The notes: generated from the sequence alone by a model not told the origin. Counted from the first letter of the stretch, positions 45,383-55,134 are shown. The stretch: DNA of 64,000 bases from Marinobacter mangrovi (GCF_016798325.1 NZ_JAERVO010000004.1:62001-126000), one strand, 5' to 3'. Translations and numbers: made by a program.

Positions 45383-46126
45383 ATGGGTAAACACGATGAT
45401 GTACTTGCTTCATCTGCCACGCACGTCCTGAACCAACCGTCCTCTGCACCGTGCCTTGCCAATGAATTTCCCGAAGCCTACGGCTGGTCCACCAAGGATC
45501 CTGGCGAAGGGCGTTTGCGGGCATTGCGTAACAGTTTGGCACGGGTTCTGGGCTGGGGGATTCCGGACCGGCTTTCCCGTCAGCGTCGGCAGTTACTGGA
45601 AGACATGGCCGCTCTTTTCGAGCACCGCACCTACGGGGCGGAAGTGAATCTCGAGAAACGCCATAACACCTGGAAAAAGATCTACCTCGTCGAGTACGGC
45701 ATCGCCCGTCTCTATCGCAAGAACGAGGACGGTCGTGTCAGCATCCACCATTTCTTTGACGAAGGCAGCGCCATCTGGCCGGTATTTGCCCGGACCCGCT
45801 CCGAGCGCAACACCCTGTGCCTGACCACCGTCACCCCATGCACGCTCTGGGAGGCGGATTTCCTGCCGTTCCGTGAGTGCATCAAGCAGGACGGCGAGGG
45901 CGCCTGGGCCCAGTTCGCCCTGGCCCTGATGGAAGAGCTGGCCGAGCGGTCCACGATGCGCGAGTTCGAGCGTCAGACGCTCAGTGCCGAAGAGCGCTAC
46001 CAGATCATGGTGCGCGACTATCCGGAACTGGTCGAGCGGGTGCCGGATTACCAGTTGGCCGCCTGGCTGGGTGTGGCCACCGCCACCTACTCCCGCCTGA
46101 AGAACGGACGCAGCCGCCGCGTCTGA
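45383..46126 (+). CDS. Crp/Fnr-superfamily transcriptional regulator
   Basis: A 247-residue protein with a cyclic-nucleotide-binding-like beta barrel (~residues 75-160: YLVEYGIARLYRKNEDGRVSIHHFFDEGSAIWP) and a C-terminal helix-turn-helix segment (PDYQLAAWLGVATATYSRLKNGR). The N-terminal ~60 residues are an extension that I do not recognise. No cysteine cluster is present, so it is not an oxygen sensor of the Fnr type. GGAG lies seven bases before the ATG. It is divergent from the LysR gene, with 120 bp between starts. Confidence 0.87.
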   Translation: MGKHDDVLASSATHVLNQPSSAPCLANEFPEAYGWSTKDPGEGRLRALRNSLARVLGWGIPDRLSRQRRQLLEDMAALFEHRTYGAEVNLEKRHNTWKKIYLVEYGIARLYRKNEDGRVSIHHFFDEGSAIWPVFARTRSERNTLCLTTVTPCTLWEADFLPFRECIKQDGEGAWAQFALALMEELAERSTMREFERQTLSAEERYQIMVRDYPELVERVPDYQLAAWLGVATATYSRLKNGRSRRV

Positions 46127-46166
46127 GACGTCGCCGACCGGGCCTCCCGGCGCGCCGTACCCTGTT

Positions 46167-46192
46167 CGGGATCGCAGCCCTTCGCGATCCCG
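46167..46192. repeat. Hairpin between Crp-like gene and cytochrome b561 gene
   Basis: CGGGATCGC (46167-46175) pairs perfectly with GCGATCCCG (46184-46192), loop AGCCCTTC. It lies between two convergent genes and lacks a T-run in either direction, so it may be a weak bidirectional stop. Confidence 0.5.
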
Positions 46193-46224
46193 GATGGCTT
46201 TACCGGCAATAAGTCAGAAAGCGA

Positions 46225-46749
46225 TCAGCCCCACATGCGAGGCAGGACATCGGTTTTGTCCGCTCGGCGCCGGTGATGGATAACAAATGCAATATGGCCA
46301 ATGATGGTCAGCAGCAACAGCCAGCCCAGCCAGCTGTGAAGCAGATTGGCCGGCGCGGTCATCCAGTTGATTTCCTCACCCTCAAAACCGGCAAATAAAG
46401 GCACGCCAAAAGGCTCGAATGGCTTGCCGGAGCCATACTGGCGCAACAGCGCGAGGGAAGGAATGATCAGCAGTAGCAGGTAGATCCCCAGGTGACCGAG
46501 TTTCGCCAACTTGTTGATGGCTGCCGGCCTGTTGGCCAAATTGGACAGCGCCCAAAGGGCCCGGATCACCACCAATACCAGCAGTAGCAGTCCCATCGGT
46601 TTATGGGTTCCCCACAGGAACGACTCCAACGGGGTGTCCTTGATCAGGGTGTGGGCGATCGCACTCAGGAACTGCCATAAAATCAGCAGCGCCATCCCCC
46701 AGTGCAAAAAACGGCTGACCTGCCCGTAACGCTCCGTGTTGTCTCTCAT
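46225..46749 (-). CDS. Cytochrome b561 family protein
   Basis: A 174-residue four-helix membrane cytochrome of the CybB/b561 family. Likely heme-ligand histidines lie in the predicted helices (RFLHWGMALLILWQF, WGTHKPMGLLLLVLV, LLHSWLGWLLLLTIIGHIAFVIHH). Such proteins pass electrons between quinones and periplasmic acceptors; some are superoxide:quinone oxidoreductases. The start at 46749 follows GAGGG; the frame is open further upstream but without homology. It has no partner gene in the cluster. Confidence 0.9.
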   Translation of the reverse strand: MRDNTERYGQVSRFLHWGMALLILWQFLSAIAHTLIKDTPLESFLWGTHKPMGLLLLVLVVIRALWALSNLANRPAAINKLAKLGHLGIYLLLLIIPSLALLRQYGSGKPFEPFGVPLFAGFEGEEINWMTAPANLLHSWLGWLLLLTIIGHIAFVIHHRRRADKTDVLPRMWG

Positions 46750-47004
46750 CGCTTGTACCCTCTGATCGTGGCCGTTGGCCGCAACGCCCAGCCACTTGCC
46801 GCTGATAACTCGTTGGCCGGCGGCGACCGGAAAAGTGGTCCTTCTGGCGCCAATGCCGCTTTTGGACAACTGTGTGTCGTATCCGATTAGGCAGCCATAG
46901 GGATTCGGATTCAGATTGAATGCAGGCTGGTTTCTCAGGGTAGCCCGGAATGCAGCCTGATTCATCCTTCAGTGGCCGTCAGGCCCCAGCAGCGGGGGAA
47001 GAGC

Positions 47005-49575
47005 ATGGCAAAACTTCCGGAAAGTGCAGATGTCGTTATCATCGGGCAGGGTGGCATCGTCGGCGCCTCGGTGGCCCATCACCTGATCGAGCAGGGCTGG
47101 ACCAACATCGTCGGCCTCGAGAAATCCGCCATCCCGACGGACATCGGGTCCACCTCCCACGCTTCCGATTTCTGCTTCACCACCTCTCACGACAAGCTCA
47201 ACGTCTACACCACGAAATACAGTCAGGCGTTTTACGCCAAGCGCGGTAATTACCTGAAAAAGGGCGGTATGGAAGTCGCGCATATTGATGACGACGAGCG
47301 CATGGCGGAGCTGATCCGCAAGGTGGGCTCGGGTCGGGCCTTTGGCACCAACGTCAGCATGATCACGCCGGCCCAGGCCAAGGAGTTGTTCCCCCTGGTG
47401 GACGAGACCAAAATCCAGGGCGCCCTGTGGGACCCGGATGCGGGGTTGGTGGTGCCACGCTCACAGACTGTGGCGGGGGACCTGGTGGATGAGGCGGTGG
47501 CCAGCGGCCACCTTCAGGCGTTTGCCAACACCCCGGCGCGGCGCATCGACGTCAAGGACGGCGTTGTCCAGGGTGTGGAAACCGACCGGGGGTACATCAA
47601 GACGAAATACGTCGTGCTGACCATCGGGATCTGGGGCCCGTTGATGGCCCGCACGGCCGGGGCCCCCCTGCCGTTGATGCCGGTGGAGCATCCCCTGCTG
47701 TTCTTCGGACCCTATGGGGCGCTCAAGGGCACCGGCGAGGAGTTGGTCTGGCCGCTGTTCCGCGATCAGGGCAACTCCGCCTACGTGCGGGACACCGGCG
47801 ACCCGTCCACCACTGAGGGCGGGCACATGGAGTGGGGCTACTACGAGCATGAAAACCCGCGGCTGGTCTACGCCCGGGACATCGCCGAGCCAGGCGAGGC
47901 GCGGCTGTCGCCCTCCATGCGCGACCTGTCGCTGGAGCAAGTCATGCATGCCTACGAGAAAGCCATCGAGATGACGCCGATCCTCGGTGAGCTGGGCTGG
48001 GAAGAGAAACGCTCGTTCAATGGCCTGTTGTCGGTGACGCCGGATGGCGGCTCGATGATCGGCGAAACGCCGGAAGTGCGGGATCTCTGGTTCTGCGAGG
48101 CCATCTGGGTCAAGGATGGTCCCGGGGCCGGTAAGCTGCTGGCGGACTGGATGACCACCGGCCGCCCGGAAATGGATCCGCACAGCGTCGACATCGCCCG
48201 CTTCTATCCGGCCCAGAAGACCTCCCGCTACGTTTACGGCCGCTGCTATGAAGTGGCCAAGAAAATCTACACGCCAGCCGTCCACCCACGCGAACCCTAC
48301 GAAAGTGGCCGGCAGTTGCGTACGAGTCCGTTCTATCTACGGGAAGTCGCGCTGGGCGGCTACTTCATGGAAGCGGCCGGCTGGGAGCGGGCTCACGGCT
48401 ACCAGTCCAACGAGGCCACATTGCTGGCCAGGTACCGCGATAGGATTCCAGTGCGGGAGAACGAGTGGGACGGCCGGCATTTCTGGGACGTGTCCAACGC
48501 CGAGCAACTGGAGATGAGCGAGAACGTGGGCATGATCAACCTGTCCCATTTTGCCATCTACGACATCTCCGGCCAGGACGCCGAGGCGCTGATGGAATAC
48601 TTGTCGGTCGCCAGGGTGGGCGGCACCACGCCGGTCGGCAAGGGCGTTTATACCCACTTCCTGGATGGCCAAGGGGGTATTCATTCCGACCTGACCATTA
48701 TCCGACTGGCCGAAGACGCCTACCGGGTGGTTTGCGGCGGCGATACCGGCCACCGGGACCTGGTCTGGATCCGACGCATGGCGCAAGAGCGGGGTCTGAC
48801 CCGCTACCGGCTGGACGACCGCACCGATTCCCTGGCCACCCTGGGTCTTTGGGGGCCGAAGGCGCGGGAGACGCTGGCCCAGTTCCTGGATGATCCGGAC
48901 GAGCTGTCCAACGAACGGTTCCCCTTCGCCACGGCCAGGGAAATCTGGGTGCAGGGTATTCCGGTCTGGGCGTTCCGCATTTCCTATGTGGGCGAACAGG
49001 GCTGGGAGCTTTATGTGCCGTTCAGCTACGGCCTGGGGCTCTGGGATCTGCTGTTCGAAGCCGGCGTCACACCGGTGGGCATCGAGACGTACGCCAACAC
49101 CCGGCGCCTGGAAAACAGCCTGCGCCTGCAGAACGTGGATCTGGAAACCGAGTACAACCTGTATGAAGCGGACCTGGCCCGCAAGAAGGTCAAGGAAGCG
49201 GATTTCCACGGCAAGGCGGCCTACCTGGAGCAACGCGAGCGACCGGCCCAACCCGCTTATCTGTGTACCCTTACCATGCTGGAGAACCGGGACGCCAAAG
49301 GCGTGGCTCGCTATCCGGTGGGGCAGTGGCCGATCCTCGATCCGGAGACCGGCGAAGTGCTGGTGGACAGTGAGGGCCGACGTTCCTACAACACTAGTGC
49401 TGCTTTCGGCCCATCGGTCGGCAAGGTCATCCTGCTGGGCTACATTCCCCACGCATACGCCCAGGAAGGTCGGGAGCTTCTATTGGAATACTTCGGTGAA
49501 AAGTACCGGATCCGGATTGAGTCGGTGGGTTATCGGGCGCTTTATGATCCGGACAATGAAAGGATGCGGTCCTGA
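47005..49575 (+). CDS. FAD oxidoreductase-GcvT fusion, dimethylglycine/sarcosine dehydrogenase-like
   Basis: An 856-residue protein with a DAO-type FAD domain (~1-370, dinucleotide motif DVVIIGQGGIVGASVAHHL), a linker FAO_M domain, a GcvT aminomethyltransferase domain (~430-710) and a GcvT C-terminal domain. GSTSHASDF corresponds to the GST-x-HA motif whose His binds FAD covalently in dimethylglycine dehydrogenase. This layout oxidises an N-methyl group to an iminium and transfers the carbon to tetrahydrofolate, giving 5,10-methylene-THF. The exact substrate is unknown. GGGGGAA precedes the start. It lies in a cluster with other folate C1 genes and a GbdR-like regulator. Confidence 0.9.
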   Translation: MAKLPESADVVIIGQGGIVGASVAHHLIEQGWTNIVGLEKSAIPTDIGSTSHASDFCFTTSHDKLNVYTTKYSQAFYAKRGNYLKKGGMEVAHIDDDERMAELIRKVGSGRAFGTNVSMITPAQAKELFPLVDETKIQGALWDPDAGLVVPRSQTVAGDLVDEAVASGHLQAFANTPARRIDVKDGVVQGVETDRGYIKTKYVVLTIGIWGPLMARTAGAPLPLMPVEHPLLFFGPYGALKGTGEELVWPLFRDQGNSAYVRDTGDPSTTEGGHMEWGYYEHENPRLVYARDIAEPGEARLSPSMRDLSLEQVMHAYEKAIEMTPILGELGWEEKRSFNGLLSVTPDGGSMIGETPEVRDLWFCEAIWVKDGPGAGKLLADWMTTGRPEMDPHSVDIARFYPAQKTSRYVYGRCYEVAKKIYTPAVHPREPYESGRQLRTSPFYLREVALGGYFMEAAGWERAHGYQSNEATLLARYRDRIPVRENEWDGRHFWDVSNAEQLEMSENVGMINLSHFAIYDISGQDAEALMEYLSVARVGGTTPVGKGVYTHFLDGQGGIHSDLTIIRLAEDAYRVVCGGDTGHRDLVWIRRMAQERGLTRYRLDDRTDSLATLGLWGPKARETLAQFLDDPDELSNERFPFATAREIWVQGIPVWAFRISYVGEQGWELYVPFSYGLGLWDLLFEAGVTPVGIETYANTRRLENSLRLQNVDLETEYNLYEADLARKKVKEADFHGKAAYLEQRERPAQPAYLCTLTMLENRDAKGVARYPVGQWPILDPETGEVLVDSEGRRSYNTSAAFGPSVGKVILLGYIPHAYAQEGRELLLEYFGEKYRIRIESVGYRALYDPDNERMRS

Positions 49576-49919
49576 ACGACTTCGGAAGGGAGCTGGCACG
49601 CCTTGACCGGGACCGTCTGAGGCCATGGATGGCCTCAGTCGAGCGTACAGGGACGTATTTACAGCGTGTCCCGGTCAAGGCGTGCCGGCTCCCGCTCCCC
49701 CCAAGGCTGACGACAATCACTTCCTGGAGTGTCGCAGACGAACAGATGTGGCCTGAATTCTGTCGCATCTGGATCATGCCCCAAAACGGTGCCGTCATAA
49801 ACTGGCCCCGGAGCCTACCGGAAAGCCGCTCGTCGATAAGTCATTGCGCCTGGTTCGTGTGAGGCTTATTGTCGAGAAAGAGGTCTAGCAAGGACCACAG
49901 CGTCCTCAGGGGTAAGGGC
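49576..49919. other. Intergenic region with palindromic repeat, upstream of the GlxA-type regulator
   Basis: 344 bp without a supported gene. The first third is the 106-bp inverted repeat element. A 77-codon open frame across it (49629-49862) has no homology or RBS and is not called. The remaining ~225 bp leads to the regulator and shows no clear promoter. Confidence 0.55.
49588..49693. repeat. 106-bp palindromic intergenic repeat
   Basis: The outer arms 49588-49613 and 49668-49693 are 26-bp inverted repeats with one G-T mismatch (GGGAGC...GGGAC). Inside is a perfect hairpin CTGAGGCCAT-GG-ATGGCCTCAG (49617-49638) and then AGCGTACAGGGACGTATTTA. The layout resembles multi-copy palindromic repeats of gammaproteobacteria, which I recall but cannot verify here. 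It starts 13 bp after the stop of the dehydrogenase gene, so it may also act as its terminator or mRNA stabiliser. Confidence 0.7.
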
Positions 49920-51062
49920 ATGACTGGCTCGACCAACGGCGATGCAGTTAGCCGCGAGACCCGGCCATATCGGGTGGGCTTCCTGCTGATCGAGAACTAC
50001 ACCCTCATGGCCCTGGCCAGCGCCATTGAACCCCTGCGCATGGCCAATCAGCTCACCGGTTCAGAACTTTACACCTGGCAGCTGCTCTCCGTTGACGGCC
50101 AGCCCGTCCACGCCAGTGATGGCGTTACCCTGGTTCCCGACGCCGCGACGGGTACCTCCCGGGATTTCGATCTGGTGCTGGTGGTGGCGGGAATCGACGT
50201 CACCCAGAGCTTTTCCAGTCGCGAAGTTTCCTGGCTGCGCAGTCTCGCCCGTAAACAGGTGACTTTGGGGGCCCTGTGTACCGGGGCCTATGTGCTCGCC
50301 AGTGCCGGGCTGCTGGATGGTTATGGGTGCAGCGCCCACTGGGAGTGCCTCGCCGCCCTGCAGGAAGGTTTTCCCCGGGTGCACTGCAACAATCGCCTGT
50401 TCACCGTCGATCGTGACCGCATGACCTGCACCGGCGGCGAAGTGCCGCTGCACCTGATGCTGAACCTGCTGTGCCGCCGCCACGGGCAGTCCCTCGCCGA
50501 TGCCATTTCCGATATGTTCGTGTGCGACCGGATGCGTGAGGACAGTGAGCAGCAGCCGGTCCCCCTGCGCCACCAGCTGGCAGTGGCCCAGCCCAAGCTG
50601 GCGGAAGTCGCCCAGCTCATGGAAGCCAATATCGAGGAACCGATCGAACTCAGGGAGCTGGCTCAGCTGGCGGGGATTTCACGGCGTCAGCTCGAACGGC
50701 TGTTCCTCAAACACCTGGGCTGTACGCCCTCGCGCTACTATCTCAAGCTGCGACTCGACCGGGCGCGGCGGTTGCTCAAGCAAACCTCCTGTTCCATCGT
50801 CGAAATCGCATCCATGTGTGGCTTCGTCTCGGCCACTCATTTCAGCCGCTGCTACCGCAAGTACATGGGAACGCCGCCGCGATCGGCGCGGGCCAACGTG
50901 CGCCCGATCCACGCCATGGATCAGCCCGCACCGACGCAAGCCTTCGAACTTCGCTCGCCCGCATCGGAAGCGCTCCAGCGCGCCCGGGCGGAACCCACGT
51001 TCGGGGTTTTCACCTATACGCCGCTGCCGGACGATTGGAAGTCCGGCAGCGGCACTCTCTGA
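49920..51062 (+). CDS. GlxA-family AraC regulator (GbdR-like)
   Basis: A 380-residue regulator. The N-terminal part (~18-190) is a DJ-1/PfpI-like sensor domain (RVGFLLIENYTLMALASAIEPLRMAN, and ALCTGAYVLASAG with its Cys) and the C-terminal part (~225-330) an AraC HTH pair (LRELAQLAGISRRQLERLF, EIASMCGFVSATHFSRCYRK). The same layout is found in GbdR of Pseudomonas, which responds to glycine betaine and dimethylglycine and controls their catabolism. Its place between the dehydrogenase and the folate operon suggests it controls both. The start at MTGSTNG follows AAGG; the in-frame start at 49869 is less likely. Confidence 0.92.
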   Translation: MTGSTNGDAVSRETRPYRVGFLLIENYTLMALASAIEPLRMANQLTGSELYTWQLLSVDGQPVHASDGVTLVPDAATGTSRDFDLVLVVAGIDVTQSFSSREVSWLRSLARKQVTLGALCTGAYVLASAGLLDGYGCSAHWECLAALQEGFPRVHCNNRLFTVDRDRMTCTGGEVPLHLMLNLLCRRHGQSLADAISDMFVCDRMREDSEQQPVPLRHQLAVAQPKLAEVAQLMEANIEEPIELRELAQLAGISRRQLERLFLKHLGCTPSRYYLKLRLDRARRLLKQTSCSIVEIASMCGFVSATHFSRCYRKYMGTPPRSARANVRPIHAMDQPAPTQAFELRSPASEALQRARAEPTFGVFTYTPLPDDWKSGSGTL

Positions 51063-51069
51063 ACACTTC

Positions 51070-52806
51070 CTATACCAGCCCGTAAACGTCGCCTTCCGCA
51101 TTCAGCCCCATATCAAGCGCCGCCGGATGCCGTGGCAGGCCGGGCATGGTCATAATGTCACCGCAGACGGCCACCACGAACCCGGCGCCCGCACATAACC
51201 GGACTTCCCGTACCGGCAATACATGCCCGCTCGGAGCGCCTCGCAGCTTGGGGTTGGCGGAAAAGCTGTACTGGGTCTTGGCGATACAGACCGGCAAGTG
51301 GCCGAAGCCGAGCTGTTCGTATTCGTCCAACTGGCGTGCCGCGTCCGGCGAGAAGTCGACACGGGCCGCGTCATAGAGTCGGGTGGCAATGGTTTCGATT
51401 TTTTCCGTCAATGGCAGTTCATCGGGGTAGAGCAGTTGGATGTCGGGCGTGCCGCTGTCCATCTGATCCAGCACCGCCTGGGCCAGATCGCTGGCCCCCG
51501 CGCTGCCTTCAGCCCAATGCCGGGCCGGGATGGCCTGCACGCCCCAGTCGTTGCAGACGGCCTGGATGGCGGCGATTTCATCGTCGCTGTCAGAGGGGAA
51601 GCAGTTGATGGAAACCACGGGCGTCAGTCCGAACTGGCGCAGGTTGCGGATATGCCGCTGCAGGTTATCAGAGCCCGCATAGACCGCCTGCACATCCGGC
51701 TTGGCCAGTTTGTTGCGGGGCGTGCCCGCCTGCATTTTGAGCGCCCGGACCGTACAGACCAGCACCGCTGCATCCGGCCGGAGCCCACTCTGGCGGCACT
51801 TGATGTCGATAAACTTCTCCGCCCCCAGATCAGCGCCGAAGCCGGCTTCGGTGACCACGACATCGTTCAGGCTCAGGGCATAGCGGGTGGCCATGACCGA
51901 ATTGCAGCCGTGGGCGATGTTGGCAAACGGACCGCCGTGGATGAACACCGGGTTGTGTTCCAGACTCTGGACCAGGTTGGGTTGCAGGGCATCCCGCAGC
52001 AGGATGGTCATGGCGCCCTCGGTGCCCAGGTCGCCCACGGTGACCGGCGACAGGTCGCGGCGACGGCCGACGATGATCCGCGCCAGTCGCTGGCGCAGGT
52101 CCGCCAGGCTGTCCGCCATGCAGAGAATGGCCATGATTTCTGACGCCACGGTGATGTCGAAGCCGGTTTCCCGGGGCAGCCCGTGTGCCGCACCACCCAG
52201 ACCGATGATCGTGTTGCGCAGGGCCCGGTCGTTCAAGTCCATCACCCGGCGCCAACTGATGTAACGGGGATCCAGTCCGGATTCGCTGCCCCAGTGGATA
52301 TGGTTGTCGATGATCGACGCCAGCAGGTTGTGGGCGGCGGTGATGGCGTGGAAGTCGCCGTTGAAGTGGAGGTTGATGTCCTCCATCGGAATCACCTGCG
52401 CCCGTCCGCCACCGGCGGCACCGCCTTTCATGCCGAAGCACGGGCCCAGCGAGGGTTCGCGCAGGCACACCGAGGATTTTACGCCCAATCGGTTCAAGCC
52501 GTCGTTCAGGCCCACGCTCGTGGTCGTCTTGCCTTCGCCTGCCGGCGTCGGTGTCACGGCCGTGACCAGTACCAGCTTGCCGTAGGTGGCGGGATCCGGC
52601 AGTCCCAGATGCTTCAGGTTGAGCTTGGCCTTGTAATGGCCAAAGGGAATCAGACTGTCCGCGGGCAGGCCAAACCGCTGCTGCGCCAGCAACAGGATCG
52701 ACTGGGGCTGGACCGCGCGGGCGATCTCGATGTCCGGCGTGCCGGGCGGTGGCAGTTCCGGCTCGGCCGGAGTAACAGAGGCCGATTCGTGGTATTGAAC
52801 GGACAT
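51070..52806 (-). CDS. fhs: Formate-tetrahydrofolate ligase
   Basis: Fhs joins formate, ATP and THF to make 10-formyl-THF, or runs in reverse to release formate and ATP from oxidised C1 units. The 578-residue protein (family ~555-560) has the ATP loop [35 protein letters not shown] and the later [20 protein letters not shown]. Many gammaproteobacteria lack this gene and use FolD alone, so its place in a C1 operon is meaningful. It is the last gene of the minus operon, 18 bp after the MetF-like gene, and ends 7 bp from the regulator's stop. Confidence 0.97.
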   Translation of the reverse strand: MSVQYHESASVTPAEPELPPPGTPDIEIARAVQPQSILLLAQQRFGLPADSLIPFGHYKAKLNLKHLGLPDPATYGKLVLVTAVTPTPAGEGKTTTSVGLNDGLNRLGVKSSVCLREPSLGPCFGMKGGAAGGGRAQVIPMEDINLHFNGDFHAITAAHNLLASIIDNHIHWGSESGLDPRYISWRRVMDLNDRALRNTIIGLGGAAHGLPRETGFDITVASEIMAILCMADSLADLRQRLARIIVGRRRDLSPVTVGDLGTEGAMTILLRDALQPNLVQSLEHNPVFIHGGPFANIAHGCNSVMATRYALSLNDVVVTEAGFGADLGAEKFIDIKCRQSGLRPDAAVLVCTVRALKMQAGTPRNKLAKPDVQAVYAGSDNLQRHIRNLRQFGLTPVVSINCFPSDSDDEIAAIQAVCNDWGVQAIPARHWAEGSAGASDLAQAVLDQMDSGTPDIQLLYPDELPLTEKIETIATRLYDAARVDFSPDAARQLDEYEQLGFGHLPVCIAKTQYSFSANPKLRGAPSGHVLPVREVRLCAGAGFVVAVCGDIMTMPGLPRHPAALDMGLNAEGDVYGLV

Positions 52807-52824
52807 GGGGTGTCCTCCTTGCCG

Positions 52825-53742
52825 TCAGGCTCTGCCCGGGGAGGCCGCGCAGTCGGGCGTTTCGCTGGGCAGGTCCTCGAGCCACCGGGAAGCCCGTTTC
52901 AGACCACCGAACGGGAACAGGTGAATCCCCTTGAACAGCGTGAGCGGATGCGCAACCCGGTACTGCGCCAAGGCTTCCACCAATCCGTCCGGTGTCCACG
53001 AGCGCAGCAGTCGGGCGGTCTCCGGATGGCGCATCAGCGCCCGGGCTGAGACCCCGACACCGCATTGGGCGGCGTAGGCCATCAGCGTGCGCAACTTGGT
53101 GGGGCCGGCGATGCCAAAGTAGACCGGCAGCGGCGCCAGGTGGTCGCCTGCCGTCTGCAGCCAGTCGGTAAAGCTGTCGGCCTCGAACGCGAACTGGGTG
53201 GTGACCCACATGCGTGTCCGGGTGGTTGCGGCATAGTCCCGCTTGATTTGCAGGGCCTGCATCAGGCTGGGATGGTCCGCCGACGGATGGCCCTCAGGAT
53301 GGCCGGCCACGCCCAGGGCGAAGGGGTAGCGGGTCAGCAGACCGCTCTCCAGCAAAGCCAGGGTGTCCTTGAAGGGGCCGAGCGGATCGCCGTTGTCGCC
53401 GGCGATCACCATCAGTTTGTCGACGCCTGCCGCACCCAGACGTTCCAGCCACTCCTGACCCTGTCCGGCACTGGCAACCGCCCGCGCCGGAAAGTGGGGG
53501 ACCGGGTCCAACCCCGCGGCTCGAAGCTGGCAGCAGGCTTCGACAGTGTCGTCGTAGCGGGCCTTGGGCAGGAAGGGGACGTAGACGGCGGTGCCCGGTG
53601 CAAGCCAGCGGCTCAGATCATCCGTGGTCAGGATCTGCCGGGGCGTCAGCTCTATGGACGCCGACCGGGCGAGGAAATCCAGTTCCTCGCCGCAGGCTGT
53701 ATCGGCGTCGGGATCGGTCATCTGTTCATGGACAAGTTGCAT
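52825..53742 (-). CDS. Methylenetetrahydrofolate reductase-like protein
   Basis: A 305-residue TIM-barrel protein of the MTHFR family, which interconverts 5,10-methylene-THF and 5-methyl-THF with flavin. The region KLMVIAGDNGDPLGPFKDT and MWVTTQFAFEADSFTDWLQ correspond to MetF signatures. It is divergent from housekeeping MetF. Next to a DmdA-like demethylase it probably works in the oxidative direction, turning 5-methyl-THF into 5,10-methylene-THF (inference). It lies between the DmdA-like gene (30 bp) and fhs (18 bp). Confidence 0.88.
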   Translation of the reverse strand: MQLVHEQMTDPDADTACGEELDFLARSASIELTPRQILTTDDLSRWLAPGTAVYVPFLPKARYDDTVEACCQLRAAGLDPVPHFPARAVASAGQGQEWLERLGAAGVDKLMVIAGDNGDPLGPFKDTLALLESGLLTRYPFALGVAGHPEGHPSADHPSLMQALQIKRDYAATTRTRMWVTTQFAFEADSFTDWLQTAGDHLAPLPVYFGIAGPTKLRTLMAYAAQCGVGVSARALMRHPETARLLRSWTPDGLVEALAQYRVAHPLTLFKGIHLFPFGGLKRASRWLEDLPSETPDCAASPGRA

Positions 53743-53772
53743 GGCACGCTCACCACCTGTCTGTGGGTCTGT

Positions 53773-55134
53773 TTAATCCGCAAAGTCGATGCCCTTGGCT
53801 TTGGCCCGCTCCCGCGCGTTAGGGTTGACCGACGGTCGGAAGGGCACGTTGACGACTTCCGCGTCGACTTCCAGGTTGCCGTCCGCCCCGACATATTCTG
53901 GCGGCAACTTCACCGTCAGGCGGGTGCCGATGTCGCGCAGTTCGTAGGGCACGTAGCCGAGGGCGATGTTGGTTTCCAGCTCCGGCGAGTACCAGGGCGA
54001 GGTGACATAGCCCACCGGCTCTTCGCCGGCCGCCTGGCTGATCAGCCAGAAATCGTTGGCGTAGTCGGTCACCGGCGCGCCGTCAAAGCGCAGCCCCACC
54101 ATGATCTGGCGGAAAGGCGGGTTGCCGGCTTCCATCTGGGCGCGGACCTCTTCGAGTCGCTGCTTGCCGATGTAGTCCGCATCCTTGTTGCGGGGGACCT
54201 GGTAAGCCAGGTTGCATTGGAAGGGCATGGTTTCCTGGTCCACATCCTGTCCCCAGGACAGGATGCCGGCCGCGATGCGGCGATGGTGAGCCGGCGCGAT
54301 CACCCGCAGGTTGTGTTTCTCGCCGGTGCGCAGGACCGTGTACCAAAGATCCTCGGCGTGCAGAGTGGCGTCGCGCAGATAGATCTCATAACCCTTCTCG
54401 CCGGTAAAGCCGGTCTGGGAGACGATCACGTCGTGTCCGGCCACCTGACCGGCCATCAGGCCATAGTAGGGCAGCTCGCTGACGGCGTCGCCGAACAGAT
54501 CCACCATCAGGGCTTCGGATTTGGGGCCCTGGATCTGCACCGGGGCGACGTCGATCTCGGCAATGCTGACGTCGAAACGTTTGCCGGTATTGACCCCGCG
54601 CAGCCAGAGTTCCAGGTCGCTGTCGGACAGGGAGAACCAGAATTCGTCTTCGGCAATCCTCAGCAAAACGGGGTCATTGAGAATGCCGCCTTCTTCGTTA
54701 CAGAGGATGACGTACTTGCCGCGCATGGGCTTGATCTTCGTGGCATCGCGGGTGATGACGTAGTTCACGAACGCCTCGGCCTCCAGGCCTTTCACCTGGA
54801 TTTGCCGTTCCACCGCCACGTTCCAGAGGGTGACGTCATGGATCAGGGAGTCGTACTCCACCATGGCGCCGCCCTCTTCCGGATGCACGTAGCCGCGTGG
54901 GTGGTACATACGGTTATACACGGTGGCACGCCAGCAGCCGGATTCCACCGACAGGTGCCAGTAGGGTGATTTGCGCACCCGGGTGGAAATCAGCATTTCC
55001 ACCGGCGTGGGGCCGGACTGGCGCAGATTGATGGGAACCCGGCGGTCGGACTGGTCGACACTCTGTGGGTGTCGCGCCGCGCCGGCACGTTGCTGTGGAT
55101 AATCCAACAGGGCCTGCTCGAACTTGATCGCCAT
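53773..55134 (-). CDS. DmdA-like GcvT-family THF methyltransferase
   Basis: A 453-residue protein of the GcvT/DmdA superfamily. It keeps DmdA-type features: an N-terminal RVRKSPYWHLSVE followed by ATVYNRMYHPRGY, the segment EEGGILNDPVLLRIAEDEFW and QIQGPKSEALMVDLFGD, plus a late GILSWGQDVDQE. DMSP demethylase itself is ~370 residues, so this protein has an extra ~80, mostly at the two ends. The likely reaction is transfer of a methyl group from a methylated sulfur, nitrogen or oxygen compound to THF, forming 5-methyl-THF; the substrate is unknown. A strong GAGGAGG precedes the ATG. First gene of the operon. Confidence 0.85.
   Translation of the reverse strand: MAIKFEQALLDYPQQRAGAARHPQSVDQSDRRVPINLRQSGPTPVEMLISTRVRKSPYWHLSVESGCWRATVYNRMYHPRGYVHPEEGGAMVEYDSLIHDVTLWNVAVERQIQVKGLEAEAFVNYVITRDATKIKPMRGKYVILCNEEGGILNDPVLLRIAEDEFWFSLSDSDLELWLRGVNTGKRFDVSIAEIDVAPVQIQGPKSEALMVDLFGDAVSELPYYGLMAGQVAGHDVIVSQTGFTGEKGYEIYLRDATLHAEDLWYTVLRTGEKHNLRVIAPAHHRRIAAGILSWGQDVDQETMPFQCNLAYQVPRNKDADYIGKQRLEEVRAQMEAGNPPFRQIMVGLRFDGAPVTDYANDFWLISQAAGEEPVGYVTSPWYSPELETNIALGYVPYELRDIGTRLTVKLPPEYVGADGNLEVDAEVVNVPFRPSVNPNARERAKAKGIDFAD

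Noticed and set aside
46750-47004. Possible glycine or SAM riboswitch before the dehydrogenase gene
   Set aside because: I looked for conserved glycine-riboswitch and SAM-riboswitch core words and saw none; only a weak CAGGCTG/CAGCCTG pairing is present.
49629-49862. 77-codon open frame over the palindromic repeat
   Set aside because: Its coding would be dictated by the repeat; no RBS and no family resemblance.
51830-53209. Frame crossing fhs and the MetF-like gene in another phase of the same strand
   Set aside because: It spans two well-supported genes in a different frame, with no homology.
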